From Microcystis aeruginosa NIES-4325 (GTDB lineage: Bacteria; Cyanobacteriota; Cyanobacteriia; Cyanobacteriales; Microcystaceae), in the NCBI RefSeq assembly GCF_008974145.1, contig NZ_BJKP01000027.1, positions 1 to 48,730 on the forward strand: a DNA stretch of 48,730 nt, given 5' to 3'. Shown piece by piece: positions 21,052 through 29,915 of the stretch. Below the pieces are notes generated by a model. It was given only the letters and a program-made list of their open reading frames with translations. It was not told the origin of the DNA and did not search any database. Every line of letters begins with the position of its first letter. Positions within the stretch are counted from its first letter, which is position 1. The position numbers were made by a program, and so were the translations under genes.

Positions 21052-21585
21052 ATGCAGTTATTAGACTCAAAAGGACGTTTATTCGGTAAATTTAGCTTGC
21101 TTGATATCGGAGCGGCCTTAGTAATTTTATTGACAATTATCGGTATTTTTGTTGTACCAGGGACAAGTGGTAAAAGTACGATCGCTCAAGTTACCAAAGA
21201 ACCCATAGAAGTGGATGTTATTGTCCGGGGTTTAAGTGTTCTCAATCCCAATGCTTTGATTAATCAATTCAATACCGAGAAGAAAACTAATATTGTTATT
21301 CGTAATCAACCGGCCGGTCAAGTGGATATAAAAAATGTTAAAGCTTTATCCAGAAATGTCTTAGTTCCGCAGCCGGATGGTAGTGTGAAAGTCCTACCCG
21401 ATCCCCGCACGGAAAACTATTCTCAAGATATGATTATGACTCTCAGTGGTCAAGCGGAAGTTACCGATACTGGTGCGGTTGTGGGCGGTCAAAAGGTGAA
21501 AATTGGCACTTTAATCGAGTTAGAAGGAGATAACTATAATTTCAACACCAGTGTTATCGATGTCCGTTTACCAAAAAGGTCTTAA
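21052..21585 (+). CDS. DUF4330 family membrane-anchored protein
   Basis: The 177-aa protein begins MQLLDSKGRLFGKFSLLDIG, followed by one membrane helix (about residues 19-40) and a periplasm-side or lumen-side beta-rich domain. This layout fits the DUF4330 family of cyanobacteria, whose function is unknown. The soluble part has repeated short strands (VDVIVRGLSVLNP, VKIGTLIELEGDNYNF) like a small beta-barrel. It is divergent from speA and lies upstream of recR, separated by a repeat-filled spacer of about 180 nt. The family name is from memory and the fold remark is inference. Confidence 0.78.
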   Translation: MQLLDSKGRLFGKFSLLDIGAALVILLTIIGIFVVPGTSGKSTIAQVTKEPIEVDVIVRGLSVLNPNALINQFNTEKKTNIVIRNQPAGQVDIKNVKALSRNVLVPQPDGSVKVLPDPRTENYSQDMIMTLSGQAEVTDTGAVVGGQKVKIGTLIELEGDNYNFNTSVIDVRLPKRS

Positions 21586-21589
21586 ACAG

Positions 21590-21750
21590 TGATCAGTGAT
21601 TCAGTAATCAGTGAACAGTGAGCAGTAAACAGTAAACAGTGAAAAGACAGTAGGAAACTTCTATTTAATAACACTGCTCACTTGAAAACTCAAATCTGAT
21701 AACTGATAACTTACCCACTGATAACTGATAACTGATAACTGATAACTGAT
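21590..21750. repeat. Short tandem repeats before recR (AACTGAT units)
   Basis: The stretch holds CAGTGA/CAGTAA-type units followed by five or more GATAACT heptamers (21714-21750). They reach within 17 nt of the presumed recR start and are the same family as those near 2916 and 32035. Confidence 0.8.
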
Positions 21751-21766
21751 AAGAGGATTAACTGCT

Positions 21767-22357
21767 ATTTATACACCGCCTTTAGCTCGTTTGATCGAGC
21801 AGTTACAAAAATTACCCGGAGTCGGACCAAAAAGCGCCCAACGTCTGGCCCTGTATATTCTCAAACGACCAGAACAAGATGCGATCGAATTGGCCCAAGC
21901 GATCGTAGCAGCCAAAAAACAAGTAGGATTATGTCAGGTTTGTTTTCATCTTTCGGCCGAACCGATTTGTGAAATTTGCCGCAATCCCAACCGAGAAACG
22001 GGGACTATCTGTGTGGTAGCTGACTCCAGAGATGTGATTGCTTTGGAGAAAACAAGGGAATATTCGGGCAAATATCATGTTTTAGGGGGTGTTATCTCAC
22101 CTATGGATGGGATTGGACCAGATCAATTAAATATACAGTCTTTAGTCACCAGAGTCAGCCAGAAAAAAATTCAGGAAGTTATCTTGGCTGTCAGTCCCAG
22201 TGTCGAGGGGGAAACCACGACTTTGTATATCGCGGGTTTACTAAAACCCTTCACTAAAGTTACCCGTATCGCTTTCGGGTTGCCCATGGGCGGCGATCTA
22301 GAATACGCTGATGAAGTAACCTTAGCGAGAGCTTTAGAAGGTCGTCGGGAATTATAG
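21767..22357 (+). CDS. recR: Recombination mediator RecR (probable ATT start)
   Basis: RecR works with RecO/RecF to load RecA at gaps. The protein has the helix-hairpin-helix [19 protein letters not shown], the four-Cys zinc finger (CQVCFH...CEICRN), and a Toprim domain ([15 protein letters not shown] to [19 protein letters not shown]). The family N terminus [13 protein letters not shown] is encoded upstream of the first conventional start (TTG 21791), and no ATG, GTG or TTG exists between it and the upstream in-frame stop at 21743. The best start is therefore ATT 21767, with AAGAGGA about 10 nt before it. That makes a 196-aa product. The alternative is a truncated 188-aa protein from TTG 21791. 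Confidence 0.9.
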   Translation: MYTPPLARLIEQLQKLPGVGPKSAQRLALYILKRPEQDAIELAQAIVAAKKQVGLCQVCFHLSAEPICEICRNPNRETGTICVVADSRDVIALEKTREYSGKYHVLGGVISPMDGIGPDQLNIQSLVTRVSQKKIQEVILAVSPSVEGETTTLYIAGLLKPFTKVTRIAFGLPMGGDLEYADEVTLARALEGRREL

Positions 22358-22600
22358 AGCAGGATGTGGGGTTTTGATCAGGTTACTTTTTGGCGAATAA
22401 TCGAGCATTTGTAGCCGGCGATACAGTTTTATAATGCGTATTATGGTTAGTCGCAGAATTTGTAGATGCAGAAATCTTTGGGGGGGAATCACGAGCAACT
22501 GCACGGGAGCAAGAGCAATCGCTTTTAAATGCTTTAAAGGCTGTTCTATAATCGCCATTTCGCCGAAACAGTCGCTGTTTCCCCAGATTTTCTAGGACAA

Positions 22601-23926
22601 TTATTCAGCCCGACTACTCAAAGGGTTATTGAGATTGTTATTGGGAGGACGTTTAACACTATGGGATTGTAGGAGTGAGATCGCCTGTTGATACTGGGGA
22701 TCATCCTTAGTTCCCAGCAAAGAAGGATCGTCGCGGAAGCGCAGCTGTTGTTCCCGGGTTAACTCGATCTGCACATCGGGTTTAATGCCTTTTTTGTAAA
22801 TATTTTCGCCGTTGGGGGGATAATAACGGGCAATTGTCACCGCTAAACCAGAACCATCGGAGAGGGTGTGTACCGATTGGACGGTACTCTTGCCATAGGT
22901 CGATGTACCCACTAAAGTCGCCCGGCCATTTTCTTTCAGCGCCCCGGCGAGGATTTCGCTGGCACTCGCTGAACCTTTATTAACCAAGACTACTAGGGGT
23001 AAATCGGTAATAGCGGTGTTATTGGCACTAAATTGGCGATCTCCGCCCCGTCGATCGATGGTGCTAACGATTTTGCCCTGTTTCATCCACATGCGAGCGA
23101 TATCGACACTAGCAAATAGTAACCCGCCGGGGTTGCCCCGCAGATCGAGAACATAGCCAGATACCTGTTGTTGACTTAATTCCTCGATCGCCTGTTTCAT
23201 TTGTTCGGCTGCGTGGGAACTAAATTCATCTAGTTTAATATAACCAACTTTCACCCCACCTTCCTGTTTAAGGGTATAGCTAACCGACGGGATTTCGATA
23301 TCTACCCGGGTCAAAGTCACTTCAAATACCCCTTGATCAGGACGGGCAAGCTGTAAACTAACGCTAGTACCCACTTCTCCCTGTAGTGCCTCCATTGCCT
23401 GTTCTAATGTCATTAAAGCGGTGGGTTTGCCGTTAATTCTAATCAGGCGATCGCCGCTTTTCACTCCCGCTTCCTTGGCGGGGGATTTTTTCACCGTATC
23501 GACAACGACCAGATCGCTAGTGCGTTTATCGAGAGCTAAACGTACCCCAATTCCCGATAATTCTCCGGAAGTTTGACTGGTGAGGACAGAAAATTCACTA
23601 GGAGTTAAAAAACGGGTATAAGTATCACCCAATTCCTTTAAAGCTTCGCGAATTGCTGTGTAAGCTTGTTGGGAATTAGTATAATTTCTGCTTAACAATT
23701 CTTGACGTTTTTTTTGCCAATCAATTTGATGAAAACTACGATCTACAAATTCATTGTTAACAATTTGCCAAACCTGGTCGATGACTGCTTTCGGGTTATC
23801 TTCTAAGGGTTTTTCCCCTTTGGCTGCGGGAGTGAGGACCATCAGGGAACTAACTGCTAGAGTAGCGATCGCACCTCCAGATAGGAGTTTCTGCACGGAA
23901 ACGAACGAGGGACGCGACTGGTTCAT
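22601..23926 (-). CDS. C-terminal processing protease (S41, Ctp family)
   Basis: The 441-aa precursor has a signal sequence (SGGAIATLAVSSLMVLTPAAKG), a PDZ domain (LSGIGVRLALDKR through SLQLARP) and the S41 protease domain. The catalytic pair lies in KGSASASEIL and TSTYGKSTVQ, Ser and Lys 25 residues apart as in D1-processing proteases. Ctp enzymes act in the lumen or periplasm; CtpA trims the D1 C terminus of PSII, while CtpB and CtpC have other substrates. Which paralogue this is cannot be settled here. I chose ATG 23926 (MNQSRPSFVSVQ) because it places a signal-like n-region first; the frame is open to 23968. Confidence 0.9.
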   Translation of the reverse strand: MNQSRPSFVSVQKLLSGGAIATLAVSSLMVLTPAAKGEKPLEDNPKAVIDQVWQIVNNEFVDRSFHQIDWQKKRQELLSRNYTNSQQAYTAIREALKELGDTYTRFLTPSEFSVLTSQTSGELSGIGVRLALDKRTSDLVVVDTVKKSPAKEAGVKSGDRLIRINGKPTALMTLEQAMEALQGEVGTSVSLQLARPDQGVFEVTLTRVDIEIPSVSYTLKQEGGVKVGYIKLDEFSSHAAEQMKQAIEELSQQQVSGYVLDLRGNPGGLLFASVDIARMWMKQGKIVSTIDRRGGDRQFSANNTAITDLPLVVLVNKGSASASEILAGALKENGRATLVGTSTYGKSTVQSVHTLSDGSGLAVTIARYYPPNGENIYKKGIKPDVQIELTREQQLRFRDDPSLLGTKDDPQYQQAISLLQSHSVKRPPNNNLNNPLSSRAE

Positions 23927-24068
23927 AAAGACAAGGCCAAAATAAGATTGACGTTTCAATAAAGCCATTCAAAAAGCGAGAGCATTTTGCCTTCGAGGGA
24001 GGTGAGGAGCGGTGTTAACTACGACTTCCGTATAGATAAGGGAGTTCCTTGTCTGGCTCTAATATCCA

Positions 24069-24488
24069 CTATAATTCTACTTCTAGAAAATCGAGTAATA
24101 TCTGGCGATGAATTTTTCCTAAAGAACGAGTCTGATTAATCTTCTGGGAATAGTATTCCCCTTGACGGATGGCAGCTGGGGGTAATAAAGCTAAATCTTG
24201 CCCTTCCGTTTGCACTAATTTTTCTAATTCCAGGGTCAGGGGTACATGATAAAGATAACGGGAGAGATTATCATCGTTATAAGAGCGAAAATAGTGTAAA
24301 CTAGGGACTTCGTAGTTAATTTCTTCTTTTAACTCTCGTTTTAACCCTATTTCTGGACTTTCACCCGCTTCTAAGTGACCACCAAATAAACCCCACACCC
24401 CCGGATAGAGAATCGTCGGGATGTCGTCGCGCAACTGCATTAAAAAGCGACCGTCCTGTTCTAAAATCGCCAAAGCAACAAATATCAT
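24069..24488 (-). CDS. NUDIX hydrolase
   Basis: The 139-aa protein has a complete NUDIX box, GGHLEAGESPEIGLKRELKE followed by E, which binds the metal and hydrolyses nucleoside-diphosphate-linked substrates. It begins MIFVALAILEQDGRFLMQLR, typical of the fold. The substrate cannot be predicted. It lies upstream of the ctp gene (100 nt away) on the same strand. A spacer with ATAATTC and CCCCACT repeats separates it from the next gene on the other side. Confidence 0.88.
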   Translation of the reverse strand: MIFVALAILEQDGRFLMQLRDDIPTILYPGVWGLFGGHLEAGESPEIGLKRELKEEINYEVPSLHYFRSYNDDNLSRYLYHVPLTLELEKLVQTEGQDLALLPPAAIRQGEYYSQKINQTRSLGKIHRQILLDFLEVEL

Positions 24489-24509
24489 CAGTTATCAGTT
24501 TTTTAGTTA

Positions 24510-24620
24510 TTGGTTATCGGGAGACAGGAGATAGGAGACAGGAGATTATTTTTATTCTCTCCCCACTTCCCACTCCCCACTCCCCACTTCATAATTCATA
24601 ATTCATAATTCCCACACCCA
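24510..24620. repeat. Low-complexity short repeats (GGAGACA, CCCCACT, ATAATTC)
   Basis: GGGAGACAGGAGATAGGAGACAG and three CCCCACT-like units are followed by three TTCATAA units. The same ATAATTC run occurs at 134-160 near the window start. These are typical cyanobacterial spacer repeats. Confidence 0.65.
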
Positions 24621-24628
24621 CCCCCTAG

Positions 24629-25288
24629 TTATTTTTCCCTTTGTTTATGGGGTAAAAAGAAAGCATCGAGGGGATCTGGGATGGGTTTAACCACTGCGGG
24701 GGGTTGGGGTTTAACGGGGGTAAGGACGGGAGTTTCTGGGGGTTTTGTTGCGGTTGCGCTGGGAATTGTCACCTGTCGGGGATTTTCCAGGGGTTTAGTT
24801 GAAACTGGGGGAGAATTATTTTCTGGGGGTTTAACTTCTGAGGTGGGGGAAGGTTTAATTTCCGGGGACGGGGAAGGAGTGGGAACCGAATTAACCGCTA
24901 CTGCATCCATCTGTTCTAATTCCACCACATACACTTCGTTGACGGTTTGGGAACCCTGGGGAATAGCCTCAAAGTCAATTTTGCCCTTAATGACGATTTC
25001 TTCGCCTTGACGGGGTAATTTATTGCTATTGGTGCGAATCCAAATCTTGCCGGAACCATCCCGCAAAAGATAGGCCCCTCCCGCTAAAAAAGGGGCATAA
25101 TTGCTCACAGTTCCCCTAAGATAAACTAAAGCGCCTTTTGGTTTTTCCTGTAATTGCTCGATCGCTGTTAGGGGAGGATCACCGATGTAGGGAACGGCAA
25201 TACCGAGGTCAGCAAGGGTACTACAACCGAATAACCCTAGCAATAATAATAGACTGCCGATGCGCCCTACACGAGTCTGAATAGACAT
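24629..25288 (-). CDS. Proline-rich lipoprotein with OB-fold-like domain
   Basis: The 219-aa protein starts with a lipoprotein signal (GSLLLLLGLFGCSTLADLG; lipobox LFGC). Residues 45-135 are beta-rich (ALVYLRGTVSNYAPF, SGKIWIRTNSNK, EEIVIKGKIDFE), suggestive of a nucleic-acid or ligand-binding OB fold. The C-terminal third is a long Pro/Ser/Thr/Lys linker (VPTPSPSPEIKPSP...), likely spanning the cell wall or unstructured. Function is unknown. It is divergent from folD, with about 90 nt between starts, so the two may share a regulatory region. Confidence 0.72.
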   Translation of the reverse strand: MSIQTRVGRIGSLLLLLGLFGCSTLADLGIAVPYIGDPPLTAIEQLQEKPKGALVYLRGTVSNYAPFLAGGAYLLRDGSGKIWIRTNSNKLPRQGEEIVIKGKIDFEAIPQGSQTVNEVYVVELEQMDAVAVNSVPTPSPSPEIKPSPTSEVKPPENNSPPVSTKPLENPRQVTIPSATATKPPETPVLTPVKPQPPAVVKPIPDPLDAFFLPHKQREK

Positions 25289-25377
25289 TCTTGCTTTAAC
25301 CTTAACGAGTGCTATTAGCCAATCTTTTTGACCATAGAATGGATCCGAAAGATTTTTGTTCTCGGTATTATCATAGA

Positions 25378-26235
25378 ATGTCCGTAACTACTTGCCAAAT
25401 TCTCGACGGGAAAGCCTTAGCTCAAAAAATCCAACTTGGTCTAGGAGAGCGCATCCAGACGCTAAAATCTTCAATGGGAAGACCTCCGGGGTTAGCGGTG
25501 TTGATGGTGGGGGATAATCCCGCTAGTGCTGTTTATGTCCGCAATAAGGAGAAAGCTTGTACTAAAATCGGCATGGCCTCTTTTGGTCGTCATTTTCCCA
25601 CCGATACAAGTGAATCAGAAATTTTGGCGGAAATTGTCCGTCTTAATCAAGATGAGCGGGTGGACGGGATTTTAATTCAATTACCCTTACCTAAGCATTT
25701 AGATGCGGTTTCCCTTCTCTACCAAATTGACCCGAAAAAAGATGCTGATGGCTTACATCCTCTCAATTTAGGCGGTTTAGTGCGGGGTGAGGACTGTATC
25801 CGCAGTTGTACTCCTGCGGGGGTCATGGCACTGCTGAAAGAATATAATATTCCCATAGCTGGTAAGCACGCGGTGGTGCTGGGTCGCAGTATTCTAGTGG
25901 GGAAACCTTTAGCTTTAATGTTATTGGAGGAAAACGCTACGGTGACTATTGCTCACTCGCGCACAGAAAATCTGGCAGAAATAACCAGAAGTGCCGATAT
26001 TTTAGTACCTGCTGTCGGTAAAGCCAATTTAATCACTAAAGATATGGTAAAACCAGGTGCGGTGGTGGTGGATGTGGGGATTAATCGCGTCGCTGACCGT
26101 TTGGTGGGCGATGTGGACTATGCTGGGGTTTTAGAAGTAGCTAGTTATCTTACTCCTGTCCCCGGGGGTGTCGGTCCGATGACGGTGGCAATGTTATTAA
26201 AAAATACGTTGTTAAGTTACGAACGCAAGTTATAA
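25378..26235 (+). CDS. folD: FolD methylene-THF dehydrogenase/cyclohydrolase
   Basis: FolD converts 5,10-methylene-tetrahydrofolate to 10-formyl-tetrahydrofolate in one-carbon metabolism. The 285-aa protein has [14 protein letters not shown] (catalytic Lys), the loop [13 protein letters not shown], the nucleotide site [14 protein letters not shown], and the C-terminal [21 protein letters not shown] 25378 gives [19 protein letters not shown], the expected start; the frame is open upstream to 25309 but the added residues do not fit the family. Complete, with no operon partner. Confidence 0.96.
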   Translation: MSVTTCQILDGKALAQKIQLGLGERIQTLKSSMGRPPGLAVLMVGDNPASAVYVRNKEKACTKIGMASFGRHFPTDTSESEILAEIVRLNQDERVDGILIQLPLPKHLDAVSLLYQIDPKKDADGLHPLNLGGLVRGEDCIRSCTPAGVMALLKEYNIPIAGKHAVVLGRSILVGKPLALMLLEENATVTIAHSRTENLAEITRSADILVPAVGKANLITKDMVKPGAVVVDVGINRVADRLVGDVDYAGVLEVASYLTPVPGGVGPMTVAMLLKNTLLSYERKL

Positions 26236-26580
26236 ATCCTCAGCTACCAGCTATCAGCTATTCAGCGATTCTACCGATACAATTTTGTCAATCTAGCAAG
26301 TGGGGATTTTTACGGGGAAACTCTCTTTTAAAATTGGGCTTTACTTTTGATTTTATTACTCAATCCAAGCTTTTGGGGGGTTCTACCCCCCAAACCCCCC
26401 GCGCATTAGTTTTTCGGTGGGATGCTTACAGGCAGCCGCTGACGCATCTGTAATAATTTAAGCGTCACTGATAATTGCTGATTGTCGGTATTTCTGCAAA
26501 TGTGAGATGCACCTACTTGATTTTTTTTAACTATGTTGGTAGAATTTTGCAAAACTGAATAGACTAGGAGCTTTTCGGTC
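26236..26580. other. Spacer after folD with a C/G-run hairpin
   Basis: The 345-nt region contains TCAGCTA repeats just after folD. Near 26374-26399 it has GGGGGGTTCTACCCCCC, a short hairpin followed by a second run AACCCCCC, possibly acting as a terminator without a T tail. No gene is seen. Confidence 0.5.
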
Positions 26581-27591
26581 ATGATCTTTATTATCCCGAT
26601 TATTCTCGGTGCGGCGGCCTTAGTTACTGCTGGCGTTGGTGTTAGTGCGGGTGCTAATGGTGTCTCCAAGCTACAAAAGGCGGAAAAAATTGGCAAAAGT
26701 GCCGAACAAAGATATAAAAAAGCCAATAAATCCCTAGAAAAAAAGTTTCAAGCTACCCAAAAATTCGCGGAAGAATACGGTCAACTGCAAATTAATGTCA
26801 AAATCAACACTATCGGCAGATTTGTTAAGTTTATTAGCAGAATTGATCAAAGAATTGGTCAAAGAATTGGTCAAAATTCTTCCCCATCCCATCAACGCTT
26901 CTTAGAAGGGTTTGAGGGATTTTCTGCCGAACAATTCAAGGAATATAAAGCAGAAGTGTTAGACGCGCAAAGTTTGGCTTTAGGGGGTTTAAAAGCAGTG
27001 AGAGGCGCCTCGGCAGCCAGTCAAGGAACCCTAGTATTAATTGGTCTTTTCGGTACTGCTAGTACAGGAACAGCAATTAGTGGACTTAGTGGGGCAGCCG
27101 CTTGGAATGCTACCCTAGCATGGTTAGGAGGTGGTTCTTTAGCTGCCGGTGGTGGTGGTATGGCTTTGGGAACAGTGGTTTTAGGAGGTATTACCGTCGG
27201 ACCTGCTTTAATGATTGGTGGTTTTGTCTTAGGAGGAGAAGGGAAAAAGTCCCTAAGTAAAGCTATCGAATACGCCAAGGAAGTGGATAATAAAATAGCT
27301 CAATTAGATAAAAGTAAGGGTTTTTTAGGACAAGTTCAGCGCAGAATTAAGGAGTTACAATACCTCGTTAATAGTCTTAATAGTAGAGCTATTAATAGTT
27401 TAAATGAACTGGAGTCAGGAGCTAATTTTAATCCCCATTTAGAGGAAGATGTGGCCAAGTTTCGGGAGGTACTACTTTTAATTAAAGCCTCATCGGAAAT
27501 CATGAAACTACCCATCCTAGACGAAAGGGGAAAATTAACCAAAGCAACGGAAAATCTCGAAGAAAAGTACCGCCATCTCTTAGAAAACTAA
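26581..27591 (+). CDS. Glycine-zipper membrane protein with coiled coils
   Basis: I do not recognise a characterised family. The 336-aa protein has an N-terminal hydrophobic helix (MIFIIPIILGAAALVTAGVG), a charged helical stretch (about residues 32-70), and a central hydrophobic block (about 140-220) with dense glycine-zipper sequence such as LGGGSLAAGGGGMALG and ILGG-like repeats. A long C-terminal coiled coil (about 225-335) follows. There is no catalytic motif. The layout, two helical hairpins around a Gly/Ala-rich membrane core, resembles pore-forming or membrane-remodelling proteins, but that is inference. It stands alone between folD and a Uma2 gene. Confidence 0.7.
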   Translation: MIFIIPIILGAAALVTAGVGVSAGANGVSKLQKAEKIGKSAEQRYKKANKSLEKKFQATQKFAEEYGQLQINVKINTIGRFVKFISRIDQRIGQRIGQNSSPSHQRFLEGFEGFSAEQFKEYKAEVLDAQSLALGGLKAVRGASAASQGTLVLIGLFGTASTGTAISGLSGAAAWNATLAWLGGGSLAAGGGGMALGTVVLGGITVGPALMIGGFVLGGEGKKSLSKAIEYAKEVDNKIAQLDKSKGFLGQVQRRIKELQYLVNSLNSRAINSLNELESGANFNPHLEEDVAKFREVLLLIKASSEIMKLPILDERGKLTKATENLEEKYRHLLEN

Positions 27592-27638
27592 TAGTAGGAT
27601 GCCTGCCAGGAATAAAGAAAAACGCTCTAGAATTTAAT

Positions 27639-28208
27639 TTAACAAATATTACCGAGTATTTCAATTAAAGTTAACTCTATTTCTGGAAAGGATTCAATAA
27701 AAATACTTTCACCTCGATAATATTTCTGAATATCCTGATAACTACCCTGCAGCGGATAGCGATAAACTTCTACACATTCTTCCTTGAGATTTATAATCCA
27801 AACCTCTTTAATATTTGCTTCTGCATAAAGAGGGATTTTAGTATAGCGATCATAATCGAGGGTAGAATCGGAAACTTCAGTAATTAAATAGATATCTTGA
27901 GGACAAGGATGGGCAGCAACATAAAAATCCGATCGAGGTATTAGTAAACTTAAATCTGGTTCTGGTTGAGAATTATTATTTAATCTAATCGGATTTTGCA
28001 CCCTGAGAATAATTTTTTGTCCTAACTTTTGATAGAATAATTGTATTAATCTATCTACACTGGAAGCATGACGGGTTCCCATCGGTGACATTTTGATGAT
28101 TTCTCCTCGAATTAATTCCACTTTTTCATCGGGTTTGATTATTCCCTCGGTTGCCATTTTTTCGTATTCTTCCACCGTAAATTTACGGGTAATCAGTGAT
28201 AAAGACAT
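27639..28208 (-). CDS. Uma2 family (DUF820) putative endonuclease
   Basis: The 189-aa protein begins MSLSLITRKFTVEEYEKMATEG and has the Uma2 core: VELIRGEIIKMSPMG, SSVDRLIQLF, the PD-(D/E)XK-like elements PEPDLSLL and DIYLITEVSDSTL, and the VWIINL segment. Uma2 proteins are very numerous in cyanobacteria; their biological role is unclear, although the fold suggests DNA cleavage. The key acidic residues (PEPD, E of TEVSDS) are present, so it may be active. It is a lone gene converging on the glycine-zipper gene. Confidence 0.9.
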   Translation of the reverse strand: MSLSLITRKFTVEEYEKMATEGIIKPDEKVELIRGEIIKMSPMGTRHASSVDRLIQLFYQKLGQKIILRVQNPIRLNNNSQPEPDLSLLIPRSDFYVAAHPCPQDIYLITEVSDSTLDYDRYTKIPLYAEANIKEVWIINLKEECVEVYRYPLQGSYQDIQKYYRGESIFIESFPEIELTLIEILGNIC

Positions 28209-28490
28209 TTTAACTAAACTCCTGCTTTTTCTTTATTCTATCTGGACAGCTTGCCAAGGGGTGACTTATCGGTATTTAAACCATTAATCGGGGGGAATAA
28301 ACTAACTTTTTGGGGACTTGTACTGATTTTTTGGGAAAAATCAGCGCTTGCCATAGCGACAAAACCGCTAAATCTAACGTCTAGAAAGCTGGGGTCGGAT
28401 CGAAACTGCCCCAAAAAAGCTACTATAGGTCAGTTGTCGATGTAAAAAAAAATAGCCGTTCCCATCTGGAACATTAAGTCGAGAAATTTT

Positions 28491-29087
28491 ATGGTTAAGC
28501 GAAAACAGCCTTATAGTTTAATTTATCTGTTCAGTCTGGCGATCGGTTTAGTGATTGCGATCGCACCTAACGGACAAGCACAAACCCCCGACTCTAACAA
28601 TCCCGCCAGCGATCCTAACGAATTAAAGCCCTTAAATCAAGCCGATAGTGTCCTGAGTCTTCAGGGGGGACAACGTTTAGTGGAAGAAGCGAACACTGCT
28701 ATTAATGCCGCTAAATACGATGTCGCTGTGGACAAACTCAATCAAGCGCGCCGGATTTTTAACCAACTATCTAACTATCATCTGCAATTAGCTAATAGTT
28801 TCTCAGGAATTGACCCGAAAGTATTCGATTCTCAGCGTCAAAGTGCTTTAAACACGGGACAAATGCGGGATGAAGCCACCTATAAGCTTGCTTTAGTCCA
28901 TAGGGCGCAAAATCAGCCAGAATTGGCGGTTCCTTTGTTAATTCAGGTGATTCAATCCCAAAACCCCACCAGTGAATTAGGACAAAAAAGCTATCAACAA
29001 CTCTACGAGATGGGATTTGTCAGCACACCCATCTCCGCACCGACTCCCACATCGGCAACTCCTAGCAATCCCCCGCCAAGGCAGTAA
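28491..29087 (+). CDS. Secreted helical-repeat protein, 198 aa
   Basis: The N terminus is a signal peptide (LIYLFSLAIGLVIAIAPNGQA, cleavage after AQA likely). The mature part has helical repeats (LVEEANTAINAAKYDVAVDK, DEATYKLALVHRAQNQPELA) similar to TPR motifs. The tail is Pro/Ser/Thr-rich. It probably acts in the periplasm or lumen as a scaffold; no specific function is recognised. bolA follows 72 nt downstream on the same strand and could be co-transcribed. Confidence 0.75.
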   Translation: MVKRKQPYSLIYLFSLAIGLVIAIAPNGQAQTPDSNNPASDPNELKPLNQADSVLSLQGGQRLVEEANTAINAAKYDVAVDKLNQARRIFNQLSNYHLQLANSFSGIDPKVFDSQRQSALNTGQMRDEATYKLALVHRAQNQPELAVPLLIQVIQSQNPTSELGQKSYQQLYEMGFVSTPISAPTPTSATPSNPPPRQ

Positions 29088-29159
29088 ATTTTGTCCCCAT
29101 TGACGAGCTTTCGGTAACAATGGGATCAGAGTATCTTTAAATTGTTTTGAGGAGTTACG

Positions 29160-29411
29160 ATGGTTGACTTTCGCCAAGTAGAAGCGATGATTCAAGAACA
29201 AATCCCCGATGCACAGGTGATGGTTCGGGATTTAACGGGAGGTGGCGATCATTTGGAAGCTGTGGTTATTTCTGGCGAATTTGCCGGCAAAACCCGCGTT
29301 AAACAGCATCAAATGGTTTATGGGGCTTTACAATCGGCACTGGCTACCGAAGCCATCCATGCTTTGGCATTAAAAACCTACACTCCCGAAAGTTGGGCAG
29401 CAGAAAAATAA
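29160..29411 (+). CDS. BolA family protein
   Basis: The 83-aa protein has the BolA fold signature: [20 protein letters not shown], then [28 protein letters not shown] with the conserved RVKQH segment and its His. BolA proteins pair with monothiol glutaredoxins and take part in Fe-S and iron handling or regulation. GAGG lies 6 nt before the ATG. The length is normal. No glutaredoxin gene is adjacent in this window. Confidence 0.93.
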   Translation: MVDFRQVEAMIQEQIPDAQVMVRDLTGGGDHLEAVVISGEFAGKTRVKQHQMVYGALQSALATEAIHALALKTYTPESWAAEK

Positions 29412-29536
29412 CAGTTATTAATTATCAGTTGTCAGTTGTCAGTTAATTTTTTGGCTCTCTTAGGTTTGGTGGGTAAAATGTATTCTAAGATACAGTCCTG
29501 CTGGCGGTCGCAACGCGCTCGCTACGCGAGACCGAG

Positions 29537-29622
29537 TGGAAGGAACCACTCCAGACACAGAGGACACAAAGATTGATCGATCCTATCTAAGTTAAACTGA
29601 TCACACAAAGAATAAGAGAGCC
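29537..29622 (+). repeat. 86-bp dispersed repeat, copy A
   Basis: The segment from TGGAAGGAACCA to AATAAGAGAGCC is found again, inverted, at 46996-47080. The two copies share most bases with a few substitutions. Function is unknown. Confidence 0.75.
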
Positions 29623-29673
29623 GAAATCGGTGATCGGGGGGGTGAAGCGAAATCTAGGTAAAATCAGGGTTTT

Positions 29674-29799
29674 ACCTACTATGAACTCAAACATATATCG
29701 GAAGCGAAAGAAGCAATTCTTCAAGCGCGGAAATTATTTCAAGCATTGGGGTTAGCCGGGTATGTTCAAAATTGCGATCAGGCAATTCGGCAATTGTAA
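29674..29799 (+). pseudogene. C-terminal remnant of a TPR-type protein
   Basis: The frame reads TYYELKHISEAKEAILQARK and then LFQALGLAGYVQNCDQAIRQL before a TAA stop, a pattern typical of the last repeat of large cyanobacterial TPR/CHAT-type proteins. No in-frame start exists upstream, so it is a fragment left by deletion. Confidence 0.6.
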
Positions 29800-29915
29800 T
29801 TACACGGTCACGATCGAGTAAAAATTTGTTGCTTACCCCTTGACTTTTGCTTGTTTTAATGATAACAATTACCAGACTTGATTGCTTATCTCACCCAGTT
29901 TTAAGCCAAAAATCC

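Larger units (their letters stand above)
29412..29915. other. 500-nt spacer with repeats and a gene fragment
   Basis: It contains TCAGTTGTCAGTT short repeats, a GC palindrome (GGTCGCAACGCGCTCGCTAC and its partner, 29504-29532), an 86-bp dispersed repeat (29537-29622), and the tail of a lost helical-repeat gene (29674-29799). There is no intact gene. Confidence 0.6.

Noticed and set aside
22352-22558. 68-codon minus-strand frame overlapping the recR stop
   Set aside because: Hydrophobic/basic chance composition, overlaps the end of recR, no start signal.
29504-29532. GC palindrome as a terminator
   Set aside because: It has no T run and is not next to a gene end; more likely a dispersed palindromic repeat.
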